From NCBI GenBank assembly GCA_036311565.1, contig JAXJPR010000041.1, positions 1-64,000 of the forward strand: a stretch of 64,000 nucleotides of DNA, given 5' to 3'. Below, piece by piece: positions 16,810-25,785 of the stretch. Position 1 is the stretch's first letter; every line of letters starts with the position of its first letter. The notes beneath the pieces were generated by a model, which was not told the DNA's origin, did no database searches, and saw nothing but the letters and a program-made list of their open reading frames with translations. The position numbers were made by a program, and so were the translations under genes. The stretch comes from Fimousia sp036311565. GTDB taxonomy: Bacteria > Bacillota > Clostridia > Lachnospirales > Lachnospiraceae.

Positions 16810-17407
16810 AATATTAAATGAAACGTATTCAACAGAATATAAATGTTATTTAAATCATGAAAATGCATGGCAGTTATTAATTGCCACGATGCTCAGTGCT
16901 CAATGCACAGATGAAAGGGTCAATCAGGTAACAAAGGATTTGTTTGTCAAATATCCAGATCTTGAGGCGTTCGCCAATGCAGATGTGGGCCAGTTGGAAC
17001 AGGATATTTATTCGACTGGATTTTATAAAAATAAAGCCAGAAATATTATTGCATGTGCAAAAAAGCTGATAGAGGAGTATGGAGGAGAAGTGCCAAACGA
17101 CTTAAAAGTTTTGACATCTCTGGCTGGGGTCGGACGCAAGACTGCTAACGTGATTCGTGGTAATATTTACCATGAACCGAGTATCGTAGTGGACACTCAT
17201 GTAAAAAGAATTTCCCAGAAGCTGGGACTTACAAAAGAAACGGATCCAGTGAAAATTGAATTTGATTTGATGGAGAAACTGCCGAAAGAGCAATGGATTT
17301 TGTATAATATCCAAATTATTACTCATGGAAGAAATGTGTGTATTGCCAGAAGACCAAAATGTGGAGAATGTACGCTGCGGACAGTTTGTCCTTCCTGTGA
17401 GGTGTAG
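16778..17407 (+). CDS. nth: Endonuclease III
   Basis: Endonuclease III (209 residues) is a base-excision repair DNA glycosylase/AP lyase for oxidised pyrimidines. The helix-hairpin-helix LAGVGRKTANVI contains the catalytic Lys (near 120) and VVDTHVKRIS holds the catalytic Asp (near 138). A [4Fe-4S] site with spacing C-X6-C-X2-C-X5-C (from CIARRPKCGEC) is at the C-terminus. The ATG at 16778 lies inside the 3' end of the radical SAM gene (32-base overlap), and shortening the start would remove conserved helix residues. Confidence 0.96.
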   Translation: MEQERVLEICKILNETYSTEYKCYLNHENAWQLLIATMLSAQCTDERVNQVTKDLFVKYPDLEAFANADVGQLEQDIYSTGFYKNKARNIIACAKKLIEEYGGEVPNDLKVLTSLAGVGRKTANVIRGNIYHEPSIVVDTHVKRISQKLGLTKETDPVKIEFDLMEKLPKEQWILYNIQIITHGRNVCIARRPKCGECTLRTVCPSCEV

Positions 17408-17409
17408 TA

Positions 17410-18117
17410 ATGTATGAATATGTTGCATTTGATTTAGAAACAACAGGATTATCCGAAGAACATGATGAAATTATAGAAGTGGGAGCTGTAAAAATTCGTA
17501 ATCATAAAATTGTAGGAAAATACAATCAGATCATTAATCCTCACAGACCCATTCCTTATCAGATCATACAGTTGACCGGAATTGATCAGGAACTGGTAGA
17601 CCAGGGAAGAGAGAAAGAAGAAGTGTTGGATGAATTTCTTGATTTCTGTAATGGATATCCTTTATTAGGACATAATGTCATGTTTGATTACCGCTTTATG
17701 AAGACTGCAATGAGGCGGGCAGGAAAGCCCTTTGAAAAAACAGGGGCAGATACATATGGGATTGCAAAAAAACTACTGAAGCAGGAAGTAAAGAAAAAGA
17801 GTCTGGAAAGTCTGTGCAATTATTACTGTTATACGAACCAGGCAGCCCACAGAGCCTATCATGATGCTTTGGCTACAGCAGTGATTTATGAAAAAATGAA
17901 ACAGCAGTTTCCGGAAGAAAAAGAAGCTTTTCTACCGAAACAATTGCAATATCGACCAAAAAAAAAATCTCCTGCCACAGAAAAACAAAAGCGATACTTG
18001 AATGATTTGTTAAAATATCATAAAATAAAAGTTAACATTGCTTTTGATTCACTGACCAAAAGCGATGCATCTAAGTATATTGATCAGATTATTTTAAAAC
18101 ATGGAAGGATGAAATAA
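17410..18117 (+). CDS. DEDDh 3'-5' exonuclease (DnaQ/PolC-like)
   Basis: The 235-residue protein starts with the ExoI motif FDLETTGL (7-14), followed by ExoII (LLGHNVMFDYRFM) and ExoIII (HRAYHDALATA). These are the D-E-D-D-h metal-binding residues of proofreading exonucleases. The exonuclease domain spans about 1-165. The C-terminal 70 residues (KKKSPATEKQKRYLNDLLKY) are basic and resemble a small DNA-binding tail found in stand-alone Clostridial exonucleases. It starts 2 bases after nth and so belongs to a repair operon. Not a polymerase subunit by itself. Confidence 0.9.
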   Translation: MYEYVAFDLETTGLSEEHDEIIEVGAVKIRNHKIVGKYNQIINPHRPIPYQIIQLTGIDQELVDQGREKEEVLDEFLDFCNGYPLLGHNVMFDYRFMKTAMRRAGKPFEKTGADTYGIAKKLLKQEVKKKSLESLCNYYCYTNQAAHRAYHDALATAVIYEKMKQQFPEEKEAFLPKQLQYRPKKKSPATEKQKRYLNDLLKYHKIKVNIAFDSLTKSDASKYIDQIILKHGRMK

Positions 18118-18118
18118 G

Positions 18119-18220
18119 GTGAGTCCAAAGAAAAGACAAAAAATTGTAGCAGCAGTTGCTATTTTATTAATTGCAGCAATGTTATTAAGCACATTGTCTT
18201 CTGCATTTTTAGCATTATAA
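18119..18220 (+). CDS. 33-residue membrane peptide, Prli42-like
   Basis: A GTG at 18119 opens a 33-codon frame starting MSPKKRQKIVAAV, with a basic N-terminus and one hydrophobic helix to the C-terminus ending SSAFLAL. A GGATGAAATAAGG signal precedes it, and VanW follows 20 bases later. The pattern (KK..KI, then a short helix with LLSTL) resembles the DUF4044/Prli42 miniproteins that tether the stressosome in Listeria. That likeness is only from pattern and no stressosome gene is in the window. Confidence 0.6.
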   Translation: MSPKKRQKIVAAVAILLIAAMLLSTLSSAFLAL

Positions 18221-18240
18221 GCTGTAGAAAGGGAGAGAAA

Positions 18241-19755
18241 ATGAACCGACGTAAAAAAATTGGAATTATTGCCGGCGCCAGTCTGGCGGTGATAATAATT
18301 GTAGTTGTATTTATGGCCATTTCAGTAAATTCTGCTGTAAAAAATGAAAAAATCTTAAATAATGTATTTGTGGATACAATCAATGTCAGCGGAATGACAA
18401 AGAAAGAAGCCAAAGAAGCATTGGATGACTACTTAAAAGAAGTAGAAAAAACAAAGATTACATTAAAAGCAGGAAAAAAAGAAAAAACGATTTCTGTAAA
18501 AAAAATGGGGATTACATTTAAAGAAGAGGAAGCCGTTGAAAACGCTTATGGTGTTGGAAGAGATGGCAATATTGTATCCAGATTCTTTGAAATTCATAAA
18601 TTGAAAAAAGAAAAGAATGTGCAAAAGCTGGAAGCATCAATTTCTGAATCCCAGGCAGAAAAAGTATTGAAAAAAAATGAAAATTCTTTAATTCTTAAAA
18701 CAAAAAATGCATCTTTAACACGAGAAGATGGCAAATTTAAGATTATTGATGAAGTAGCAGGACAAAAAATCGTATATGACCAATCTGTAGCAATCATGCA
18801 GAAATCCATTTCAGAGAAATGGGATAAGAATGAATATACGATTAAAATATCTGTGGAAAAAGAAGAGCCAACGTATAAAGCAGAGGATCTTGAAGAAGTA
18901 ACGGATATTCTTGGAAGTTATTCTACATCATATGCATCTTCTGGTTATTCCAGAAGACAGAATGTGGAAAATGGATGTGCCAAAATTAATGGAACAACTC
19001 TTTATCCAGGGGAAACTCTTTCTGTATATAAGAAAGTATCCCCATTTGATTCTGCCAATGGATATTATAAAGCAGGATCTTATAGCGGAGGAAAAGTTGT
19101 TGAGACATATGGGGGCGGAATCTGTCAGGTTTCCACAACTTTATATAACGCAGTGTTACGTTCTGAGTTAAAAGTAACGGAACGTTCGAACCATTCCATG
19201 GTAGTAAATTATGTACCACTGGCAGCAGATGCAGCAATTGCCGGAACACATAAAGATTTGAAATTTAAGAATAATACAAAAAATCCAATTTATATTGAAG
19301 GAACAGCAAGTGGTGGAACCATTCGTTTTACGATTTATGGAAAAGAAACAAGAGCGAAAAACAGAACGATTGAGTTTGAATCAAAAACACTTTCTGTAAT
19401 TTCACCGGGAAAAGCAATTGAAACAAAAGATCCAACAATGGAAGAAGGAAAGACAGTTGTCACACAGTCTGCTCATACAGGATACGTTGCGGAACTTTGG
19501 AAAATCGTTTATATTGACGGAAAAGAGACGGAGCGTACGAAAGTGAATACCAGTCGTTATAATGCTTCTCCTCAACGAGTGACTGTAGGAACAAAAAAGA
19601 AAGAAGAAAAGAAAACAGAAACGGAAAAAACGACGGAAAAATCAACGGATAAAACAACAGAAAGTGGAGCGACAACAGAAAGCTCTACAACAGAAAGTTC
19701 TACAGCAGAGCAAAAGAACAGCAATAATACCAGTAAAAATGAAGAGAAAGAGTAG
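18241..19755 (+). CDS. VanW-domain cell-wall protein
   Basis: This 504-residue secreted or anchored protein has an uncleaved-looking N-terminal transmembrane helix (about 8-30), a YoaR-like peptidoglycan-binding region (about 35-215) and a VanW domain (about 220-385) with YPGETLSVYKKVSPF and the family-defining GGGICQVSTTLYNAVL. A G5-like strand region follows. The last 55 residues are a Thr/Ser/Glu/Lys-rich low-complexity tail likely to span the wall. VanW proteins accompany vancomycin resistance clusters but most, as here, are chromosomal and of unknown function. A GGGAGAG signal precedes the ATG. Confidence 0.9.
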   Translation: MNRRKKIGIIAGASLAVIIIVVVFMAISVNSAVKNEKILNNVFVDTINVSGMTKKEAKEALDDYLKEVEKTKITLKAGKKEKTISVKKMGITFKEEEAVENAYGVGRDGNIVSRFFEIHKLKKEKNVQKLEASISESQAEKVLKKNENSLILKTKNASLTREDGKFKIIDEVAGQKIVYDQSVAIMQKSISEKWDKNEYTIKISVEKEEPTYKAEDLEEVTDILGSYSTSYASSGYSRRQNVENGCAKINGTTLYPGETLSVYKKVSPFDSANGYYKAGSYSGGKVVETYGGGICQVSTTLYNAVLRSELKVTERSNHSMVVNYVPLAADAAIAGTHKDLKFKNNTKNPIYIEGTASGGTIRFTIYGKETRAKNRTIEFESKTLSVISPGKAIETKDPTMEEGKTVVTQSAHTGYVAELWKIVYIDGKETERTKVNTSRYNASPQRVTVGTKKKEEKKTETEKTTEKSTDKTTESGATTESSTTESSTAEQKNSNNTSKNEEKE

Positions 19756-19779
19756 AACATTTTTTAAAGGAGCAGGAAG

Positions 19780-20772
19780 ATGAAAATTGGAAAAGTACCG
19801 GAATCTGTCTTAAAGCGTTCCGTATTTAAACAATTAAAGAAAAACAGGGAAGAAGTCTTAGAAGGTCCGGCAGTTGGAGAAGACTGTGCGGTGTTACAAC
19901 TGGATGAAGAAATGGTTGTTCTTTCCACAGATCCTGTAACGGATTCTTCTGAAAGGGCAGGCACCCTGGCTGTTCATATTACCACTAATAACCTCGTTTC
20001 CAGCGGTGCAGATCCTGTAGGAGTCATGCTTACCATTCTTTTGCCGGAGAAAGCAAAAGAAAAGGATTTAAAACGTTTGATGCAGGAAATTCAGAAAGAA
20101 TGTGATAGATTAGGAATTTCTGTATTGGGCGGGCATACGGAAACCACCAGTGCCGTAAACCGTATTGTTGTTATAGCAACAGGAATTGGAAAAGCGAAAA
20201 GAAGTGAAATCATTACAACTAGTGGTGCTGGTCCTCAAGAAGATATTCTTATGACGAAATATGCGGCCATGGAAGGCACCGGACTGATTGCAGCAAGACG
20301 GGAAGAAGAACTCAGAACTCGTTACAGTAAGGATTTTATTCAGAGTGCGAAAGATCTGCTTAATCATATTTCTGTGGTAAAGGAGGCAGAAATTGCCAGA
20401 GAATATAATGTTAGTGCGATGCATGATGTGAAAGAAGGCGGAATTTATGGTGCGCTTTGGGAACTTGCAGCCGCCTCACAGGTGGGTCTGAAAGTTGATT
20501 TAGATGCCATTCCTATGAAACAGGAAACTGTAGAAGTATGTGAATTTTTTGATTTAAATCCATATAAATTAAGTTCTGCAGGATGTATGCTGATGGTAAC
20601 ACCAAGAGGACGTGATCTGGCGGATGTGCTTAATAGAGCGGGAATTCCGACCGCTATCATTGGTAAGACCATAAACGAACAGAGTAAGATCATTATTAGG
20701 GAAGGCGAAGAAGGATTTTTGGAACCACCGAAATCAGATGAACTTTATAAACTGAGCATGAGTGAGGAATAG
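19780..20772 (+). CDS. AIR synthase-related protein (HypE-like)
   Basis: The 330-residue protein is in the PurM/HypE/ThiL/SelD ATP-dependent superfamily. The N-terminal domain includes VGEDCAVLQLDEEMVVLSTD and the conserved TNNLVSSGADPVGVMLTILL, and a middle GGHTE loop (ISVLGGHTETTS). The C-terminal domain begins MHDVKEGGIYGALWELA. It resembles HypE but lacks the C-terminal PRIC cysteine of hydrogenase maturation proteins, and no hyp genes are near. Its role is unknown. It is followed 10 bases later by an Lrp regulator and aminotransferase, suggesting amino acid metabolism. Confidence 0.85.
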   Translation: MKIGKVPESVLKRSVFKQLKKNREEVLEGPAVGEDCAVLQLDEEMVVLSTDPVTDSSERAGTLAVHITTNNLVSSGADPVGVMLTILLPEKAKEKDLKRLMQEIQKECDRLGISVLGGHTETTSAVNRIVVIATGIGKAKRSEIITTSGAGPQEDILMTKYAAMEGTGLIAARREEELRTRYSKDFIQSAKDLLNHISVVKEAEIAREYNVSAMHDVKEGGIYGALWELAAASQVGLKVDLDAIPMKQETVEVCEFFDLNPYKLSSAGCMLMVTPRGRDLADVLNRAGIPTAIIGKTINEQSKIIIREGEEGFLEPPKSDELYKLSMSEE

Positions 20773-20782
20773 GAGAAGAAAG

Positions 20783-21262
20783 ATGAGAACAGCAATTTTA
20801 AAATTAATAGAAAAAAATAGCCGCATTGACTTTCAGGATATTGCAGATATGATGGATACAGACCTGGAAACAGTGAAGAAAACTGTAAAAGAATTAGAAG
20901 ATGAACATGTGATCTGTGGATATCATACGTTGATTAACTGGGATAAAGAGGAAGAAGAACGAGTAACAGCTATGATCGAAGTACGGATCACCCCTCAGCG
21001 CGGACGTGGATTTGACAAGATTGCAGAAAGAATCTATAACTATCCGGAAGTAAAAACGGTATATCTGATGTCTGGGACATATGATCTGATGGTGATTCTG
21101 GAAGAAAAAACATTAAAAGAAATTTCCCATTTTACATCAAACCGATTGGCTGTAATTGATTCTGTCATTGGAACAACTACACATTTTGTATTAAAAAAAT
21201 ATAAAGATCATGGAACCATTCTGGCTGAACCTGTAGATGAAAGAATGGCGGTGACTCCATAA
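20783..21262 (+). CDS. Lrp/AsnC family transcriptional regulator
   Basis: A 159-residue feast/famine regulator with an N-terminal winged helix (about 1-55) and a C-terminal RAM ligand-binding domain (about 65-145, VYLMSGTYDLMVILEEK). An in-frame GTG at 20762 is possible but the ATG at 20783 follows AGGAGAAGAAAG at the right distance and so is preferred. Its stop overlaps the aminotransferase start (TAATG), so it is translationally coupled and probably regulates this gene. Confidence 0.92.
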   Translation: MRTAILKLIEKNSRIDFQDIADMMDTDLETVKKTVKELEDEHVICGYHTLINWDKEEEERVTAMIEVRITPQRGRGFDKIAERIYNYPEVKTVYLMSGTYDLMVILEEKTLKEISHFTSNRLAVIDSVIGTTTHFVLKKYKDHGTILAEPVDERMAVTP

Positions 21263-22428
21263 TGCGTAATGTGTTGTCTGATAAAATTGTGAATATTGAA
21301 CCATCGGGAATCCGAAAGTTTTTTGATATCGTCAGTGAAATGCCAGAAGCCATTTCTTTAGGGGTCGGAGAACCAGATTTTGATACTCCATGGAAGATTC
21401 GGGAAGAAGGAATTTATTCTTTGGAAAGAGGGCGCACCTTCTATACTTCCAACTCTGGTCTATTAGAACTGCGGAAAGTAATTTGTGATTATTCCAGAAG
21501 GAAATACCATCTGGATTACAGCGAAAAAGAATGTCTGGTCACCATTGGTGGAAGCGAAGCTATTGACATTGCATTTCGTGCCATTTTAAATCCAGGAGAC
21601 GAGGTAATTGTAGTACAGCCTTGTTTCGTATCTTATGCTCCTTGTGTTATTTTGGCAGGGGGAACTCCTGTTTATTTAAATTTATCAGTGGAAAATGAAT
21701 TTAAGCTGACAAGAGAAGACTTAGAAAATGTTATCACAGATAAAACGAAAGCAATTATTATGGCATATCCGAATAATCCAACTGGTGCGATTATGACAAA
21801 AGATGAGTTAGAGCCAATTGCGGATCTTATAAAAGAAAAAGATCTGGTAGTTTTAAGTGATGAAATTTATTCTGAACTTACATATGGATGCAGCCATACC
21901 AGTATTGCTTCCTTCCCAGGAATGAAAGAGCGAAGCATTGTCATTAATGGATTTTCCAAAGCCTTTGCTATGACTGGATGGAGACTGGGTTATGCCTTGG
22001 CACCAAGAAATATTATGGAGCAGATGATAAAAATTCATCAATTTGCAATTATGGCAGCACCTACGACCAGCCAATATGCAGCCATTCAGGCAATGACAGA
22101 ATGCGATAATGAGGTAGAAGAGATGCGGGACTCTTACAATCAGCGCCGCAGATATTTATTAAAAGCATTTCAACGTATGAGCCTGGAATGTTTTGAAGCA
22201 AAAGGAGCTTTTTACATGTTCCCATCCATTAAGGAGTTTGGAATGAGCTCTGATGAATTTGCGACCAGACTTCTGGAAGAAGAAGAACTTGCAGTTGTAC
22301 CAGGAAGTGCATTTGGTGAATGTGGGGAAGGATTTATCCGTATTTCTTATGCATATTCCATTAATGAATTAAAAGAAGCTTTAACGAGAATGGATCGTTT
22401 TATTACGAGATTAAGAGAGAAGAAATAA
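21262..22428 (+). CDS. PLP-dependent aminotransferase (class I/II)
   Basis: A 388-residue fold-type I aminotransferase of the AspC/PatA group. Conserved features are GVGEPDFDTP, the PLP-contacting YPNNPTGA, LSDEIYSEL and the Schiff-base Lys in NGFSKAFAMTGWRLG (about 233). The Arg in EGFIRISYA binds the alpha-carboxylate. It is coupled to the Lrp regulator and probably transaminates an aromatic or aliphatic amino acid; the substrate is not defined. Confidence 0.93.
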   Translation: MRNVLSDKIVNIEPSGIRKFFDIVSEMPEAISLGVGEPDFDTPWKIREEGIYSLERGRTFYTSNSGLLELRKVICDYSRRKYHLDYSEKECLVTIGGSEAIDIAFRAILNPGDEVIVVQPCFVSYAPCVILAGGTPVYLNLSVENEFKLTREDLENVITDKTKAIIMAYPNNPTGAIMTKDELEPIADLIKEKDLVVLSDEIYSELTYGCSHTSIASFPGMKERSIVINGFSKAFAMTGWRLGYALAPRNIMEQMIKIHQFAIMAAPTTSQYAAIQAMTECDNEVEEMRDSYNQRRRYLLKAFQRMSLECFEAKGAFYMFPSIKEFGMSSDEFATRLLEEEELAVVPGSAFGECGEGFIRISYAYSINELKEALTRMDRFITRLREKK

Positions 22429-22429
22429 G

Positions 22430-22921
22430 ATGTTAAATATAGTATTACATGAACCAGAAATGCCAGCAAATACAGGAAATATCGGAAGAACTTGCGTAGC
22501 AACAGGTTCTGTCCTTCATCTGATCGAACCGCTGGGATTTAAAATTAATGATAAAACGGTAAAACGTGCTGGTCTAGATTACTGGAATCAATTAGATGTC
22601 AGAACTTATGTAAATTATGAAGATTTTCTGGCAAAAAATCCAGGAGCCAAAATCTATATGGCTACAACCAAATCAAAACAGACATATACAGATGTGCAGT
22701 ATGAAGATGGATGTTATATTATGTTTGGAAAAGAAAGTGCAGGAATTCCAGAAGAAATCTTATTGAATAATAAAGAGAACTGTATTCGCATTCCTATGTT
22801 AGATGACATTCGTTCCTTAAATTTGTCTAATTCTGTTGCCATTGTCACTTATGAGGCATTGCGTCAGCTGAATTTTGAACATTTTCAGATGGAAGGGCAG
22901 CTTCATAAATATGAATGGTAA
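22430..22921 (+). CDS. trmL: tRNA (cytidine(34)-2'-O)-methyltransferase
   Basis: TrmL (163 residues) is a SPOUT methyltransferase that 2'-O-methylates the wobble base of tRNA-Leu. It shows the start MLNIVLHEPEMPANTGNIGR, the SPOUT knot motif MFGKESAGIPEEIL, and RIPMLDDIRSLNLSNSVAIVTYEA. Length is typical. It begins 1 base after the aminotransferase stop codon. A tRNA-Leu(TAA), a known TrmL substrate, is encoded at 14351. Confidence 0.95.
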   Translation: MLNIVLHEPEMPANTGNIGRTCVATGSVLHLIEPLGFKINDKTVKRAGLDYWNQLDVRTYVNYEDFLAKNPGAKIYMATTKSKQTYTDVQYEDGCYIMFGKESAGIPEEILLNNKENCIRIPMLDDIRSLNLSNSVAIVTYEALRQLNFEHFQMEGQLHKYEW

Positions 22922-22975
22922 AAAAGCATAGATAAATGTGATGGATTCATGCGAAAACATGAATGATATTTATAA

Positions 22976-23148
22976 TTGACAAAAGTTGGAGCATATTATA
23001 AAATGTTCGTATAGCATGTGGATTAGGCAAGAATCTAACACACACATTCTAGCTTTCACAAGCACGCTTAAGTCACGAATGCTATCATATCCAAAGTGTG
23101 TGTGAATATAGACATTCACTTTTAGGGTATGCCCGTTTTTTCTTATTA
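22976..23148 (+). ncRNA. Candidate small RNA gene with promoter and T-run
   Basis: A promoter TTGACA (22976-22981) with a 17-base spacer and TAAAAT (22999-23004) precedes about 135 bases without any frame, ending in GGG-TATG-CCC then GTTTTTTC (about 23148). The transcript has a hairpin GTGAAT/ATTCAC near the 3' end, pairs ATAGCAT with ATGCTAT and ACACACAC with GTGTGTGT. It ends against the convergent mutS2 terminator. Size and pairing would suit a 6S-like or novel RNA, but I match no known family. Confidence 0.45.
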
Positions 23149-23162
23149 GTGTTTTATATTTG

Positions 23163-23194
23163 AAAAAGAGTACATGGAAACATGTACTCTTTTT
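23163..23194. terminator. Bidirectional terminator between sRNA region and mutS2
   Basis: A perfect 14-bp stem (aaaaagagtacatg/catgtactcttttt) with a GAAA tetraloop; T-rich on both strands. Confidence 0.9.
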
Positions 23195-23211
23195 CTGCTT
23201 AAAATTAAAAA

Positions 23212-25617
23212 TTATTTAAAAGTTACAATGGTGACACCCATATCACCTTCACCAAATTCAGCCAAATGGAATTCTTTTACGTATTTGACTTTTCTTAGAT
23301 ACTGATGGATTCCTTTTCTTAGTGCCCCAGTTCCTTTTCCATGAATGACACGAACCTGAGGCAGATTTGCAAGGTAAGCATCATCCAGGTACTTATCCAG
23401 ATCAGCCGTTGCCTCATCAACAGTCATACCAAGCAGATTAATCTCTGGTGAAATATGAGCTGCCTTATTCATACTGATACGTCCTTTGTTTCTGAATTGG
23501 GTGTTAGCCCGTTGTTCTTCTTTTTTGATTTCATTCGCACTCTTTACGATTTCTAAATCCTTGATATTTACTAAAGAGCGCATCATTCCCATCTGAACAT
23601 ATAAATCACCTTTGGTATTTGGCAGAGTAACAACTTCTCCATTTAGGTTCAAACTGGAAACAAAGACAGAATCGCCAATATGGAAATCTTCCTTACTGTG
23701 TGTACCTTTGGATTTTTTACCGCGGTAAGCCATATCCTTTTCTAATTTGTTCATACGGCTGCGAAGATCGCTTCGTTTGGCTTCCATTCGTTTGGTATTT
23801 TTTTGTTCTGGATGTTTCCCCCAGCTATTATATTTTTTAATGGCTTCATCAGCCACTTCTTTGGCCTCTGATAAAATATTATGGGCTTCTTCTCTTGCGT
23901 CCTGCAGAAGTTTGGCACGTTTTTCTTTTATATCATCCTGCTTTTTCTCAAGACTTTTCTTTAAGGATTCTACTTCTTTTTTATAGTTATAAATTTGTTC
24001 CTGTTCCTCTTCAATAATATGGCGGCTTTTTTCTAAATCTGCCAGTAAGGATTCAAAGTCTTGTACAGAATCATCAATCTGTGAATTAGCATGTTCGATG
24101 ATCATTGGATCTAACCCTAATTTTTTAGAAATAGCAAATGCATTACTTTTTCCAGGAATTCCAACTAAGAGCCTGTAGGTTGGGCTTAAGGTTTCTACAT
24201 CAAATTCACAACAGGCATTTTCAATTCCTGGAGTGGAAAGAGCAAACATTTTAAGTTCACTATAGTGAGTAGTTGCCATGGTATGAATCCCTCGGCGTAA
24301 TAAATTGGTCAGAATAGAAATGGCCAGTGCAGCCCCTTCAATTGGATCAGTACCACCACAAAGCTCATCTAAAAGAACCAGAGACTGTTCGGTTGCTTCA
24401 TCTAAAATGGATACAATATTTGTCATATGAGAAGAGAACGTACTTAAATTCTGTTCAATGCTCTGTTCATCTCCAATATCTGCAAATACATTATCAAAAA
24501 TAGTTAAGCGGGAACCCTGGAATGCAGGAATGTGCAGACCAGACTGTCCCATTAGGGAGAACAGACCTACCGTTTTTAGAGAAACGGTTTTTCCGCCGGT
24601 ATTTGGACCAGTGATGATGAGCATATCAAATTCATTCCCAAGTGTCACATTAATGGGAACTACTTTTCGCTTATCTAAAAGAGGATGACGTCCCTGTTTG
24701 ATTTCTAAAATTCCTTCTGTATTAAAAAGTGGTTCACTTCCATCATAGGATTTGGCATATTTTGCTTTGGCAAAAATAAAATCCAGTTTTGCAAGAATTT
24801 CTACATTATATTGCAGGTCTTCGGATTCAAAAGCAACCTGTTCACTTAATGCAGCTAATACCCGTTCAATTTCAGCCTGTTCCTGTGCATCCAATTCTTT
24901 TAACGTGTTATTTAACTGAACAACGGACATTGGTTCAATAAAAAGCGTGCTTCCAGTAGAAGACTGATCATGAATCATGCCCGGAAAACTACTGCGGTAT
25001 TCGGCTTTAACAGGGATACAGTAGCGGCCATTTCTCATGGTAATGATGCTGTCCTGCAGCATGTTCTTGTTGGAAGAAGAGTTTACAATGGAAGCCAACT
25101 GACTGTGGACTTTCTGATTGATCTGTTTGATATTTCTGCGGATTTGTTTTAAAGCAGCAGAAGCTTCATCGCTGATTTCATCTTCTGCAATAATACAGCG
25201 ACGGATATCCAGTAATAATGGTGTCATGGAAACCAGCTCGTTGAACATACCATCTAAAGAATCATAGCCATCTTCTTCGGTGTCACGGCTACTGTATTGT
25301 TTAGCATTATTTGTAATTTCCAAAATCCTTGCAATGTCTAAAAGCTCTCTGGCACTTAAAGAAGCCTGTACATTCAGACGCATGAGAGCTGGTGTAATGT
25401 TAATCAGCCCGGCAAAAGATAAGCTTCCATATTGATAAACACGGGCAAGGGCATCTTTTGTCTGTTCCTGGGCGGTTTCAATCTCCATTAAATCGGTAGA
25501 TGGAGTAAGCTTTCGGCACATCTCTTTTCCCATCTCAGAAGAGGCATGTGTCATTAGCTGTTCAATAATTTTATTATATTCTAAAATTCGTAAAGCTTTT
25601 TCATTCATTGTTTTCAT
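23212..25617 (-). CDS. mutS2: MutS2 ribosome-collision/recombination ATPase
   Basis: MutS2 (801 residues) is a MutS-like ATPase; in B. subtilis (RqcU) it splits collided ribosomes, and it has also been linked to suppression of recombination. The core shows the Walker A GPNTGGKTVSLKTVG at about 337-351, a lever and clamp region and a long coiled coil (about 515-620). A linker carries the KOW-like part, and the C-terminal Smr endonuclease domain (about 720-801) has INLLGMTVDEA and VIHGKGTGALRKGI. It lacks the mismatch-recognition domain of MutS, as normal. It is a single-gene unit on the minus strand. Confidence 0.96.
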   Translation of the reverse strand: MKTMNEKALRILEYNKIIEQLMTHASSEMGKEMCRKLTPSTDLMEIETAQEQTKDALARVYQYGSLSFAGLINITPALMRLNVQASLSARELLDIARILEITNNAKQYSSRDTEEDGYDSLDGMFNELVSMTPLLLDIRRCIIAEDEISDEASAALKQIRRNIKQINQKVHSQLASIVNSSSNKNMLQDSIITMRNGRYCIPVKAEYRSSFPGMIHDQSSTGSTLFIEPMSVVQLNNTLKELDAQEQAEIERVLAALSEQVAFESEDLQYNVEILAKLDFIFAKAKYAKSYDGSEPLFNTEGILEIKQGRHPLLDKRKVVPINVTLGNEFDMLIITGPNTGGKTVSLKTVGLFSLMGQSGLHIPAFQGSRLTIFDNVFADIGDEQSIEQNLSTFSSHMTNIVSILDEATEQSLVLLDELCGGTDPIEGAALAISILTNLLRRGIHTMATTHYSELKMFALSTPGIENACCEFDVETLSPTYRLLVGIPGKSNAFAISKKLGLDPMIIEHANSQIDDSVQDFESLLADLEKSRHIIEEEQEQIYNYKKEVESLKKSLEKKQDDIKEKRAKLLQDAREEAHNILSEAKEVADEAIKKYNSWGKHPEQKNTKRMEAKRSDLRSRMNKLEKDMAYRGKKSKGTHSKEDFHIGDSVFVSSLNLNGEVVTLPNTKGDLYVQMGMMRSLVNIKDLEIVKSANEIKKEEQRANTQFRNKGRISMNKAAHISPEINLLGMTVDEATADLDKYLDDAYLANLPQVRVIHGKGTGALRKGIHQYLRKVKYVKEFHLAEFGEGDMGVTIVTFK

Positions 25618-25785
25618 CCTTTCAAAGGAATTGTAGCATATTCAATATTGTTTGTAAATTAGCATAAAGACGGGTTATTTTGGGGACGATGGACTGGATT
25701 TTCCCATGGTGTTGTGTCATAATAGAAAACGAATGATAGTGTCCAGTTAGTGGGCAGGACAATAGAAGGAGATTAGAAAGATAAT

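Noticed and set aside
20762..20782. GTG start of the Lrp-type regulator
   Set aside because: The ATG at 20783 has the better ribosome binding site, and the extra residues (RNRRRK) are not family-like.
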